Assembly (NCBI GenBank): GCA_025449115.1
Contig: JAHLKC010000050.1
Coordinates: 62,001 to 126,000 of the forward strand
DNA from: Chytridium lagenaria
Taxonomy: Eukaryota; Chytridiomycota; Chytridiomycetes; Chytridiales; Chytridiaceae
DNA length: 64,000 bases
Reading direction: 5' to 3'
Position 1 is the first letter of the stretch; each line of letters opens with the position of its first letter. The translations under genes and the position numbers were made by a program. The notes beneath the pieces are model-generated. The model did not search any database. It was given only the letters and a program-made list of their open reading frames with translations, and was not told the origin of the DNA. Below are positions 11,487 to 22,973 of the stretch, piece after piece.

Positions 11487-13303
11487 TCAGTTCAATAGAT
11501 AGGCGCTGTAACTTGGTTTTTTGGTCGTCACCACATGCAATACACTGAAAGAATGACACTCAAGAAGTCTGAGTGATGGTTAGAGAAAAAAAAAAGAAAA
11601 CAACCATGAGGTCGATATGAGGCACTGTCTCATCGCCTTAACTCCGTACCGTGCGGGGTCTTTCGGCAAGCGTCGGAACGTCAAAAACAGTCATTAGGAC
11701 ACCACTCAAAAGGCTTCCACAAGGCTTGTCACTATCGGAGCCCGAAAAAGGTTTTGAAAAAAAGCCAAGTGGGTACCAATTATGCCGTAAGTGATGACTC
11801 TTTAACGAAAAAAAGCCGATCGATTCTTCCTCGTAAGACTGGTCATAAAAATCATCGCCTCGCAGAGCCTTATTCCGTCTCTATCATCCACTGATGAACA
11901 GAACGATTGCAAGGAATGGTAGCTGAAAGGAATATCACAAACCGGCATTCTGGACCTTTACTACCACTAGATAGCAGAGACTAAAACAGTATCTGCCGGC
12001 CCTGATTTTTACATAAGCAGATGCATCGTTTTTATCATGTGCGAGGTGATATCACTACATTGAATTCTCTATGGTGAAAGTTCCCATTAACACAAACACA
12101 CAACATGGCCTGCATGCCGCGTTTTAAAACAATACTTCAGGGTCAGGAAGGCCCTCATAATGCACAATCTGTAAGTATTCCCGAAGAACATCACTTTACC
12201 GCAAACGACTAAGAAGCTCAGTATACACGAATTCCCACTCTGCCTCATAATATAACTCGCAATTACAGTAAAGCATCATACGCTTATAGATCCCCTTCTT
12301 CAGCTTATATTCACCCAAACAATGCCAACAGTCGACAACAGTGCAAGAATAAAGTATTCTTCATAGGGCGATTCCAATGGACAGGTACATGGTGATGTAG
12401 TTGACCCCAAGGATGTGCCAGTCAAAAAGGTCATGGAGGCGATATAGCGGGCAATTGTCAAGGTCTTCATTCGAAAGTGTGAAAGGGCAAAAGATATGCT
12501 GTGAAGCTCCCAGGCGTTTGATAGTCGCTGTAAAGTCAGCAAGCATGAGCGAGATTGTGGGATGAGAGTTGCAATTGGCAATGGCCACCACCACCTCGGA
12601 CGACAGCAACAGTAAAATGATGCGCCAAGCGCGTCGGAACGTGAAAGAAGAGGAAGGGAAGGAAGGAAGGAAGCAAGATAACGATTATCGGAGCCGAAAA
12701 AAAACTGCACCTGAAAGCATTTGTTCTTCCAAGTGCTTATTATTCATAAGGAATGATAGAAAAAAAAGTCCAAACCAGTTAATATAACCTATAAACGCAA
12801 CTGCACATCACAAATTTTTAAAATAAGGATATTCAAAGAAACAACAAGAAAAAAGAAAGACTCCGACCCGGCCTCCAACCAGGCTAATGAAATAGAGGGT
12901 AGGTTTCCAAAAACAAAAGAAAATCAAGAGAAATAAAAAGGTGAAGGGGGGCTTTACACAGGAATATACATCGTATGTCCCAAAATCCAAACATATGGAG
13001 GCGGAAGGTGTGGCAAAGTAAAGCAAGAAAAAAAAGTCTCTCTACACACATAAAAAATATAAGGAGTCGCAAAAACCACCCAATTCAACGAAGATTGGGG
13101 AATGGTGTATACTAGGGAGGTGGGTAAGGGGGTTACAATTCACAAGAAAGGCTGCGCGGAGGGGATATGCAACATTTAAGGAGCACAAAAGTAGAGCACA
13201 CGAATAAAAAAGTCAAATTGTTTGGATGCATGCACCTCATCCACAAAATATGAAAACCAAAACAAAGCAAAGGCCACCAGTTTCAAACAAAACCGAGAAA
13301 CCT
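11487..13303. other. Long stretch without a confident gene
   Basis: About 1.8 kb. Two overlapping minus ORFs at 12300-12710 and 12361-12609 lack recognisable domains. One contains a fairly natural-looking run (TLSNEDLDNCPLYRLHDLF), so a decayed or unspliced gene cannot be excluded. The remainder is A-rich and contains the downstream region of the peroxiredoxin gene. Confidence 0.35.
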
Positions 13304-14151
13304 TCACTTTTCGGCAACAGGTTCCTTGTAAGCACCTTTCACCTGCAATAGCCGCGACAACGTCCTTAACACAGTCAAACCGGATTCACCTGGTTCACCT
13401 TGGTTTTGACCACTCCACCCTTTTCAATAATGACATGAGATCTGACAATCTTGCCACCCTTGAAGGCACCAAAGGTCTTGAGCGCTTTGCTGTGGTCATC
13501 GGTGAGAAGAGTGTACTGCAACTTATACTTGGTCTTCCAGTTACTCTGGGATTTGGCCGTGTCACTGCTGAGACCGAACACTTCATAACCCTTCTCCTTG
13601 AGGACGTCATAGTTGTCACGGAACCCGCAGGCCTGCTTGGTGCAACCAGGCGTGTTGGCCTTAGGGTAGAAGAAGATGACGATGCCGTGCTCCTTGGTAA
13701 GGTCTGCAACAAGGTGCTCCTTGCCCTCCTGGTCAGTGACCTTAAGGTCAGCAGGCACAGTCTCACCCTCTTTGATCTCCTTAACGGCGGGCTCCTCCTC
13801 CTTCTTGGCCTTCTTAGCAGCCGGCTTCTTGCCGTTCTCAGCAGCAGCAACGGGGGCCTCAGGCTCAGCATCCTTCTTCTCCTCAGGCTCCTCGTCAGCC
13901 TTGCGCTTCTTGTCGTCAGTCTCCTCAGCCTTGTCCTCAGCAGCAGGCTCCTCTTCCTCCGCCTTCTCCTCGTCCTTCTTGCCCTTGGCAGCGGGCTTCT
14001 TGGCAGTCTCCTTCTTTGCGCCTGCGGCAGCCTTCTTTACAGGCGCCTTCTTTGCGGGAGGAGGAGGAGCTGTGGTGGCCTTTTCTTGAAGCCTGGAGGA
14101 TCTGCGAGCGACGACATCCGCACCATTGGAGGCTTCTGTCTTCTTAGGCAT
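13304..14151 (-). CDS. DOT5: Dot5/PrxQ-type nuclear thiol peroxidase with histone-H1-like tail
   Basis: Reduces peroxides using a redox-active cysteine pair. The start MPKKTEASNGADVVARRSSR is followed by about 130 residues rich in Lys, Ala, Glu and Pro, resembling histone H1/HMG tails and suitable for nuclear localisation or DNA contact. The peroxiredoxin domain begins at about residue 130: GETVPADLKVTDQEG, IVIFFYPKANTPGCTKQACGF (the peroxidatic Cys in TPGC and a resolving Cys five residues later, the PrxQ arrangement), FGLSSDTAKSQSNW, and YTLLTDDHSKALKTFGAF. Near 13380 the frame shifts by one base and the protein continues DCVKDVVAAIA and, after a second shift, GAYKEPVAEK before the stop at 13304. 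Yeast Dot5 is the nearest described relative; the basic tail here is much longer. Confidence 0.88.
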
Positions 14152-15052
14152 GTTGGTTGGTTCGTTGGTGAACGTAAAGAAATTTCTGTTGGGACAAAGA
14201 GACAGGGTTGGCGAAAGCAAGCAGATGAATGGGTGTCGTGAAGACAAGGCGGATGAATGAGAATGAAGAAAGTGGGTCAGAAAATTACAGCTGTTCAAAA
14301 ACGGAAAAGAGTGGAGGATCAGGAATGCAGAGCTATCCTTGAAGGTCAGCAGCAGCAGAAGAAATCAAGACTCGCTGTTCCAGTATCGAGTCTGAAGCTA
14401 GCAAAAGAGCGTGTGAAGGTCCTCTTTAGAGACAGGAGAGCAAATTTGGAGGCATGATTGGAGGAGTCAAGGTTGGCCTTCGGACATTTCCGTCGACAAT
14501 CTGACCACAGAGCAAGCAGCAAACAGCTGCTGAAGAGCACATACACAGGACACCCACAAACAAATACGTCGTAGACGATTACCGAAGGAGAATACCATGG
14601 GATGGAGATGGGGAAAGAGGAAGAAGGAGAAGAAGGAAAAGAGGCGACAACAACAACAAAGGAAAGAAGCGTGGGATGGGTGGGGTTGTTTATACCTTGT
14701 TGGCTACAGAATACCCGTGGGAGTTGTTAGGTACTTGGACTCGTAGACAGACAGACAGTGTATAAAAGAAGTGAGAGTTCGTCGCGTGGGAGTTGATGGA
14801 GAAGGAGCGGAGTGAACGTAGAAATGAGCTACAAGCAGATGGGAAAGTCAGAAAGAGAGCGTCTGTGAGAAAATATTTGAAACGGGGGGTGTGGACAAAA
14901 AGGCCTTCTGCTCGTTCACTTTGAAAAATTGGGATTAATTTTTTGCTTAAAAAAAAAAAGAATTTTTCACTTTTAGAAATAAAATATCTTATTGGTTGAT
15001 ACTGGATATTAGATCTCACTTGTTGAGCTGCAAACCAGTACATCCGTCATCC
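14152..15052. other. Intergenic between divergent genes, no gene seen
   Basis: Lies between the start of the peroxiredoxin gene and the start of the CaMKII-association-domain gene, so it holds both promoters. Short ORFs on both strands have no domain content. Confidence 0.5.
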
Positions 15053-15658
15053 ATGGCTCCCATCTCCCTCCCATCAGGCGTCAAAGATCCCTCAACTCAC
15101 CTCATCAACCTCACGCAAAGACTCTTGGTCGCAATCTCGAAAGGTGACTGGGAAACTTACGTCTCTCTCGTACCGGCCTCAAATACTTTGACTTGTTTCG
15201 AGCCTGAAGCTGGTGTCCATCTCGTCCGCGGTCTTCCCTTCCACAAAACCTATTTTGACCTTGCACAGCGTGCAACTTCTCCGCCATTTGTCACAACGAC
15301 TCTAGTTAACCCTGTGGTGACGATCTTGGATAAAGCTGGAAGCGTAGCACTTGTAACGTATGTGAGGTTGGTGCAAAGGGTGGACAAGGAAGGAAGTCCT
15401 TATACGACAGAGACGAGTGAGACGAGGGTTTGGGTGAGAGACGAGCAGGATTGGGAAAAGGTGAGCACTCTTTACGACATGATCGCTGTGTCGGCGAATG
15501 CCTTCACGTCTTCCATACATGCATACATGTTTTTACATCTACATTATGATGTTCTTACAAATCATATTCATTTCTCACCGATACCGCGTCCCTGCTTTAA
15601 TACTATTCTTTTTCAGTGGGTCAACGTTCACTTTCACCGTAGCGTTGCCAAGCTTTGA
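15053..15658 (+). CDS. Stand-alone CaMKII association-domain (NTF2/SnoaL-like) protein
   Basis: Two exons: 15053-15460 and 15617-15658. The intron is GTGAGC...TTTCAG, phase 0. The product is 149 residues and intact. It matches the oligomerising association domain found at the C-terminus of calmodulin-dependent kinase II: an initial helix (INLTQRLLVAISKGDWETY), TCFEPEAGVHLVRGLPFHKTYF, a beta-sheet core (VALVTYVRLVQRVD, ETSETRVWVRDEQDWEK), and across the splice WVNVHFHRS, the signature end of the family. No kinase domain is attached. Free-standing members occur in bacteria, algae and some protists and form multimeric rings with a pocket. The ligand or partner here cannot be told from sequence. 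Confidence 0.85.
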   Translation: MAPISLPSGVKDPSTHLINLTQRLLVAISKGDWETYVSLVPASNTLTCFEPEAGVHLVRGLPFHKTYFDLAQRATSPPFVTTTLVNPVVTILDKAGSVALVTYVRLVQRVDKEGSPYTTETSETRVWVRDEQDWEKVSTLYDMIAVSANAFTSSIHAYMFLHLHYDVLTNHIHFSPIPRPCFNTILFQWVNVHFHRSVAKL

Positions 15659-18134
15659 CTCCGCACTATTCAACGCGATAGGAAAACTAGCTTTCTCTTC
15701 AGTTTGATTTAATAGAGTTATCAATATTCATCTATATTTTCAACTTACCGTAAGCACGAACAAAAAGCTTGACTTCAATGAATTATTTTACATGCAACCG
15801 CAGCGCTCCTCAGTTTATAGATTGGAGAGACCAAGTTAAACTTGAATTCTCTCTTCTGCCATCAGAGATGACGGAGACTGTAGCCTTGCAACTCCCGCCT
15901 CGGGACTTTACTCTTGCCGGCTGAGCAATTCGGGTAGTCTCAAGTGCTTGCAAGTTTCAAGCGTGGCTTTGCTCTTACACACCATTGACCATGCAATCCA
16001 AGGCCTACTTCTCCACTGGATATGTTGAACTCCCTGCCTTCATCTCCGCGTGTATCCAGCTTTGCCTTTACATCAACGTCGTCGACACCGTTATGCATCG
16101 AACACTTCTTATTGAAGTTTTTAATGTTGCACGTTCAACAGATGTATTGAAGAAGTGTATTGAGAATCTTCAGTTTAAAACCAACCTTTTACAAGGTGTG
16201 CAGAGTTGGAGGGCGGGTACATTAAGTTCCCCATTCGGTTTGGTCAATCCGAAGCTCTTTGAGTTTATTTCGCAGCCACGTATTAATATCAATCTCCGTG
16301 TCCATGGTGTTGGAGCGCTGCACGGATCATCTGCAACAACGGAAACATCGAGATGTTGGAATTATTCGTCGAGGCGTTGTCTGATTCCTTTAAATAAATA
16401 CAATCAACAGAACATGTACTTTTCAAGGTTTGTGTATTATGCGTCAAGTGACGTTTTTCACTTCAAGTTCACCGACAAAGGATACTCGCTGAGAGGGTCC
16501 TGGGACCTCATTTTCAAAATTCTCTCAAGGGAAATGTTTCGGGTGGTTGCAGGAGGTGGCCAGCGGCGGTGGCCGAGATGGAGGCCGAGATGGAGGATCC
16601 CATCCCTGAATGACTTAATATTCTAATATCATGGTGCTTTAGCCGCCGGTTTTGAATCCTTTCCTACCCTTGATGCTTTCAGGCTTTTTGTGAAAAGCAC
16701 TGCTTTTAAAAAGTATTCATAAAACGACCTTCACTATCTATCGCATACTACAAGCCATATCCAGCAATTTCTTGAGAATATTAATGATATCTAGCTTGCA
16801 GACGCCCCAGTATATTGCAGCGTCGTCAAAAACACGGCAAGGATATCACTTTCTTTCTCAGAAAAGAAACCCTTTTTGCGTGTAGATGGAATTTGGTAAA
16901 AGGACTTCATTTCTTTTCACACACACGCCATTAAAGTAAACCGCGTCAATGGTTTCACTCCTTCCTTTCCCCCACCAAAAAACGCGAACCATTGCATATA
17001 CCTTCCTAAATAAAATCACTTTAAAGTCCTCAGTTGCAATTTCGAAAGCGACCGCTTTTCACGAAGCTCTTCCTGTTTTACTCGCCTTCTGCAACATGCG
17101 ACAAGGAAAAGGGAAAGGCCACGTGCAAGATTTATTGCGTATGGATACTCGTCACGTACAAAAGAATCTGTTGCCGTCTGTCGAGATAGATGCTCGAACA
17201 TTTCCGCATCAACCTTTTTCTTTTGCCCTCATCACATTACTTCACAACCAACGCAAAAAGCGCTCTAACGCTATTGAATTGTAACTTCAGCAATTCCAGA
17301 AAAGAAAAAGTTATGAGACAAGTCGTCACCCTGATTCCACATCTGCAACAACACATGGAATATGCGCCTCCGTCTTCCACCATCTTTACTTGTTGTACAA
17401 TCAGCGTTTTACTTCTATTACGCGGGCTAATTGCCGCTTTATATAAGTTTACTTGGGACGAAACGAACGCGTCATGAGGAGCAGAACGCACGCGACAATT
17501 CCATTGGTTTCCAACACATATTATTTACATCTCCTCAAGGCGATTTCTATATGAACATAATCCGTCGATACGTACAACTCCAAACATCGTCAGTTTCTCG
17601 CTCCAATCGTCACTTACCCAAATCAAACTCCCTGCACCAACACTTGCAACATCCCAAACACGCTTCTTTCGTGTTCCAAACAAAAAAACGACCATACGAA
17701 AAAAACAAGCAAACACAATTGCTCGATACCGAGTTCATAGACTATCCAAAGAAAATCAACATACAAAGTCCACCAACCAAAAATAATAAAAAAAAGGTGC
17801 CATCTTATTCAACACAAGCCCCTTTAAAAAACAACAAAACTAAAAAGTGTACATACAAAATACGACATAAAAAAAAACAAAAAAAAGAACCAAAAGAAAA
17901 GACAGACAAAAAAAGGGAGAAATTCTACCAAAAATAAAGGATCTTACTTAGTAAAAAGTGGAAAGAAAAAAAAAACAATGTTCATGTTTCGAATTCACCA
18001 CAACTACAACAAAAAACGCAATAAAAAAACATACAAAAAAACTTAACACCACGTTTTAGAAAAACAGAAAAAAAGGGAGGATACACACTCCTTAATAATA
18101 TAGTAACAAAAAAAAAACAAAAAACTTTCATCAG
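15659..18134. other. Gene-poor, partly A-rich stretch
   Basis: Apart from the possible ankyrin-like remnant at 15985-16626, no gene is supported. From about 17650 to 18130 the plus strand is dominated by A and AC runs, which produce a spurious Lys/Thr-rich ORF. It could be the 3' region of the arrestin-like gene to its right. Confidence 0.4.
15985..16626 (+). pseudogene. Possible remnant of ankyrin-like/F-box family gene
   Basis: An open frame of 213 codons runs through this stretch, but its second half is low-complexity Arg/Trp. In another frame at about 16328-16404 the sequence reads NGNIEMLELFVEALSDSFK, which resembles the degenerate ankyrin-type repeats in the F-box gene at 35.3-37.2 kb. 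The upstream part (residues 10-110) has a natural helical composition, for example STDVLKKCIENLQFKTNLL. The break between frames and the early stops suggest a decayed or miscalled copy. Identification is weak. Confidence 0.25.
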
Positions 18135-21100
18135 TCACCGACCCCCAACAAAACACTCACCCAAATAAGTACCAACTTTCACTGCCCCCCGAACTCCCCA
18201 CTCCCCGCCCCCTCTCCCCCTCTCCCCCCTCCGCCTCCTCCAAATCCAACCCCCAACCCTCTCCACGCCCCTCCAACCGTCTCCTCTTCTCCCCAATTCA
18301 ACTCCTTCCCATCCATCGCCACAACCCAGTCCCAATCCCAACTTCCCACCATCATGTCTCACCCGTCCCAAATCGGCACAGAACAGCATGTCTCAACGTC
18401 TCTGAAACGACGTCCACTCGATACAGGCGCTTCATCGTCGCGTGCGGAAGAGCTGGACGCGAGGGTCGGCGTCGCCAGAGTGGCGGTGATGTCGACGCAG
18501 GGTTGATGTGGACGCGCTTGTGGATGAAACGTTGTAGAAGCCACGTTGCAGTGGAGCGGTGTTAGATGAACCAACCGGAGGATGTAGCAACCGTCGACGG
18601 GTCGCCGCCAAAGGTACTGACGTCCCCAACACTAAGTCGAATCATCCGTCCTTCCATCCCCCTCCTCCACCTCTCACACCTCCCCAAACGCTCACGACAA
18701 ATGCCGTCGAATTCGTCGTCTCCCATCATCCTCCGTCGTCTCCCATCATCCTCCTCACCTCACACTCTCAACAACAGGTACAACCGCTTCTCCCACACTC
18801 GGAACAGCAACAGATCCACATCATCACCCTCCGCAGCTGGCGCAATCTCATCAACATGTTCCGGTTCCTCCCTCCCCCTCAAAGGCGACGCAACCACCGT
18901 CTCACAGCCCTCCTAACCTCCAAAAAACTCCCCCTCCCACCTCGTCTCCCAACCGTCGACAAGGCGTCTTCGACCCTCCCCACCCCTCCCCCCTCGTAAA
19001 GTGGCCTCACAATCACAACACCCTCCTCCACAGGCTCCACAGTACTCTCAGCGGCAGGCTCAACGTCTCCCCTATATAATCAGGTGGCGGACGCGTCATA
19101 TAAGCATAGGGTTATCAGCCGGATAGGCGGTAACACAGGACCGGAAGACGAAAAGATGCAACATCCACAACCCTCACATCATACTCAGGTGCAGTTCACC
19201 AGAATGCATGACACTCTCAGCATGATGATGACTCGCACCCGTTCATCTCCACCCAATCCATTAACAACGCCACCCCGCTCCCCTCCTCACTCCCAGCTCT
19301 AACCCTCCGCTCCCTCTCCACAGCCCTCGCTAAAACCCCTACGACGCCTCCTCACAGCGACTCCACTCCCCGCCCTCCTCCTCCTCAATCATATACTCGA
19401 CGAGCTCGACGACTCGCACTCTGCACAGGTGACGTCACCTCCCTCACCCACCCCTCCAGCCCTCACAAACAGCTCCAGCATCAACCCACCCCCACTCCCA
19501 TCTCCCCACTTCTCAAACTAGCCGCCCCAGAAACCCCTCCCCAACCTCATCACAAGCGCCCATCCTCCTCTTCCTCCTCATCCTCTCTCTCCTCCTCCAC
19601 AACTCCTCCTCTCTAAAACAACCTCCGTCGTCTCCCAACCGCCAATACACCGGCAAAGTATCAATACTCACCCCCCGTCTCGCCGCCTCCCTATCCGCCT
19701 CATCCACAATAGCCATCAACTAGCGCCGATGCAAAAGCGCCGTCCCCGTTCACCGCTACAAGACAAACGGCACCTCAACACGTCCAACCCCACTCCCGCG
19801 TCTCGGCTCCGAACAGACGCTACAACAGAATGCGACACAGTGGAGAGATTGACGTGACGAGCGTTCAGACCCGTGGTCGTTGGCGGTGTTGGGGTGGAAG
19901 ATGATGGAGCATAAAGGACGCGACGGCGCCGCCATGTTCATGGCGAGGTTGGGGTTGGTGGGTTTCAGGGGTTGGGCGGTGGAGGGTTCAAGGACGGAGG
20001 GAGATACGGAGGGAGCGTGTGGCGGAGTTGGAGGGGGAAGTTTTCGGAAAATGCGAATGGGACGCGTGGGTGTGAGGGGACCCAGAGCTGCCGTCGGGTA
20101 GGTGCAAGTGCAACGTTCTTCGATGGCAACGTCTGAGACGGTGACGGCGTCCGGGGAGTGATTTGTGATTGTAAAGTGATTGGGATGCGTTCATCTGATG
20201 ATCATATAATGTTTTGTTGTTTGTTTTTTAAGTTGGTTAGGTCAATGTTCCATACTAACAAGGTGTTTCAAAAAAAAAAAGGAATTAAAGCAAACGAATA
20301 AATATTGAACAATGAAGAAACCGAATTGCTGAAAAAAAAAAGGTAAAGCGAAATCGGCAACGAAAAAACGAAACGAACAAAGCCAAAAAAAAAGAGAAGA
20401 AAGAAAGAAAAAAGAAAGAACAAATAGATTGAAAAGCAAAAGAATCACCCACCAAACGAGAAGCACTCCTCGGCAACGACGCATTCACCTCACCCTCCAC
20501 ACTTCCACACATAGTCCAACCCCGCTCCACCGCCACACTCCCGGGGTCTCATAAGCCCGTGCTCCCGTCCTCATACTCTAACCGCAACTCCCTTCTCGTC
20601 TCCGTCTCTTAACTCCAACCTCGGACGGTCCAATCCCAATGACCAAACAGCCGTCGATGGGGATACCCAACTCCTCGTCATTCATAGACAGCGACTGAGC
20701 TTCGATCCTGGTCGTTCGAGGGTGCCAATGGCTTCGTAGCGGACTTGACCGACTTTGCCGCGTAGGTTGGGGGAGGGAGGGGACTGGGGGAACGCGGAAG
20801 GAGAAGGGCCAGGTATGGCGACCGGCGGGGAGGCGAGAGAGGAGAAGGGTGGGGATGGAGGGGATGGCGGGTCTGTCGCGGGAGGGAAAAGAGTGATGGA
20901 ATCGAGAAAAGAGGTGTGTTGTTGATAGTGGTGCGGTTGAGTGAGTTTAGAGCTGTTACAAAAAGTAATAGAGTTGAGTATATCGGTATGCAAAAAGAAC
21001 ATTACTTAATAAAGAAGAAATAAAATATAAAGAGTTTGTTAATAAGAGAAAAGATCACATCCAGCCCTAGAAGCGAGTAAGATAACCAACGATACTTGTC

Positions 21101-22160
21101 TTGCACCTGCACTTTGACAGCGCTCACTATCGTCGGTCTCGACAACACAAAGTAATCCGTCCTATTTCACCCCCAAAAAAAATCATTGTAAGTAACCATT
21201 AAATCAATGCCACATCAGCAAAGTAAACACATTGACGTTGTTCGCATGCATGTTTTTTTCGGACAGTTGTTCGCATGCATCCAGCCTCCATCAAACAAAT
21301 AAAAACCACACTGCCGCTATTATAGCTCTATCAATGACATCGATGAGAACCATGCATGGCCACACGGCTACACCCTCTCCAACTCCATCAATCCAAACAC
21401 CACAATCCATCCGTCTGCTCCTTGTACGGCTGACTCGGTTCAAAAACATTCTCCCCTCATCATCATCCAACCCACGAAAACGAAACACCGGTCCCGTTTC
21501 AACTGCTCCTTTCCGTCATGAATCCACGTCCTTATCTTGTCCTTGTCTGTCGTTGACGATGTCGTTGTCTTGTCCTTGCTCTGTCGCCATTGTTGCTCTG
21601 TTCTGTCGCTGCATCTCTCGCTGTCTCTGTAGCTGCATCAGTCGCTGTCTCAGTCGCTGCTGTCGTGTTCTGTAGCTGCTCAGTCCGTGTCTCTGTCACT
21701 ACCATTGTTCAGTCCGTGTCCTGTCGCTACTGTCGCTGACTCAGTCTCTGTCGTTGTCCCCATCCTCGGCGTGACGGTATCACTGACGGCATTGTCGTCG
21801 GCGCATTCCTCCCCTCTAACACCATTCCCCATCCATGAATAACCAGTCACACTAACCCACGACCCTCTCCAAATCCCCGCCCACAGGCGTGAGAACTCCA
21901 AGGGAGGAAACGGAAAGAACCCGGGAAACACTTTTACGGACGCGTCAAATAATAGATTCCCCAATGTTGGTGCGAGGGAAACAACAATTTCCCACGGGTT
22001 ATAGACTCTTTTTGAAAGGAATAATCCGTTTTGGATGGCGTGGATGGAATGAACACTCTCCTGGAATGCTCGAACGAAAAATAAGGGATTGAGAAGTGAC
22101 GGTGTGGAATGTGAATGACGGTATAAACACCCCCGTCTCCAGCGATGACTTTGTACCTAA
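18135..22160 (-). CDS. Alpha-arrestin-like protein (arrestin A), fragmented reading
   Basis: Several minus-strand pieces carry arrestin-fold signatures but are split by frame changes. At about 20700-20840: LPAGRHTWPFSFRVPP, then after a shift NLRGKVGQVRYEAIGTLERP, the canonical end of an arrestin N-domain (GxHxWPFxFxxP ... VxYxxxAxLxRP). At 20640-20700 the frame continues SLSMNDEELGIPIDGCLVIG. At about 20130-20190 ITNHSPDAVTVSDVAIEE fits the start of an arrestin C-domain. The part from 21680 to 22160 (YKVIAGDGGVY, FDASVKVFPGFFPFPPLEF) may be an N-terminal exon but is less certain, and the end near 18135 is Gly/Arg-rich low complexity. Outer limits and exon structure are tentative. Function by family: adaptor that brings cargo to a Rsp5-type ubiquitin ligase. 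Confidence 0.45.
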
Positions 22161-22714
22161 ACGCAAGAGAAAAATCATTTTTGGAAATATGTGAGAAAAG
22201 GGGGGTTGTTGGTGGTGAGTGACCAGGGGGGGTGTGATGCGTTTTGGGTTAACATGAAATAGTTATTGAATAACGTTACACACGACATGAAATAAATGAA
22301 TTTTTCACACACAAAAAAGAAGGGGGTTTTACAGCGTCTGACACCATCGGACACGAAAATGGCCACCAAACCCCCGTTTTCCCTCTTTTTCCTCAACATC
22401 ATCCAAAGCATCAAAAAACAAAGAAGAAAAGGTTTTGTTATTCATATTTTCTTACTTCACACAAAAGGAGCGCGAGGCTCTCAAAAAAAAGAAACTTGAA
22501 CAAGAAAAAAGGGAACCCAATAAAACACACATAGACAAACACTAGTCCAACTCGTTTAAAAGAAAACACAAAAAAAAAGTAAAAGAGAAAAGATGAAAGC
22601 AGAATCGAGACCGAGAAAACAACAAAACCAAAAAAGCGACACCGTTACCAAAGAAGAGAAAAGAAAAGAAACCGCAAACGCGGAATACCAAAAACTTGTT
22701 TGGTTTAAACCCAT

Positions 22715-22810
22715 CTCCAGCCAAAAAAAAAAAAAAAAAAAAAGGTAAACGCACACACACGTTCACACACACCACACACACAACACACAAATACACAACA
22801 CACCCACCCA

Positions 22811-22865
<55 letters not shown>

Positions 22866-22866
22866 C
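22715..22866. repeat. Poly(A) tract followed by CA-rich microsatellite
   Basis: A run of about 21 A (22723-22743) is followed by AC/CAC-rich sequence and then a nearly pure (CA)n run from about 22816 to 22862. The minus strand gives a meaningless Cys/Val ORF through it. It lies between the arrestin A and PKA genes. Confidence 0.9.
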
Positions 22867-22973
22867 CCTTAAGACCAAAAAGAGAAAAAAACCCTAGAGC
22901 TCGCTGAAAGTATTAAACTCCACCCCGCCATCCATTTCATCCCCCACAACCCATCATCACCCCCACCCCAACT

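Noticed and set aside
12300..12710. Minus-strand ORFs, 136 and 82 codons
   Set aside because: The two frames overlap, neither has a recognisable domain, and no intron pattern joins them; left as unassigned.
13222..14241. 339-codon plus-strand ORF
   Set aside because: It is the antisense shadow of the Dot5-type peroxiredoxin; its Leu/Ser runs come from the Lys/Ala/Glu codons of the real gene.
17431..17937. 168-codon plus-strand ORF rich in Lys/Thr/Asn
   Set aside because: A-rich sequence with few stops by composition alone; no family signal or splice support.
19070..19085. TATA-like CCTATATAATC on the plus strand
   Set aside because: It lies inside the arrestin A locus with no plus-strand gene downstream; probably chance.
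22542..22859. Minus-strand ORF with Cys/Val repeats
   Set aside because: It is the translation of a CA microsatellite.
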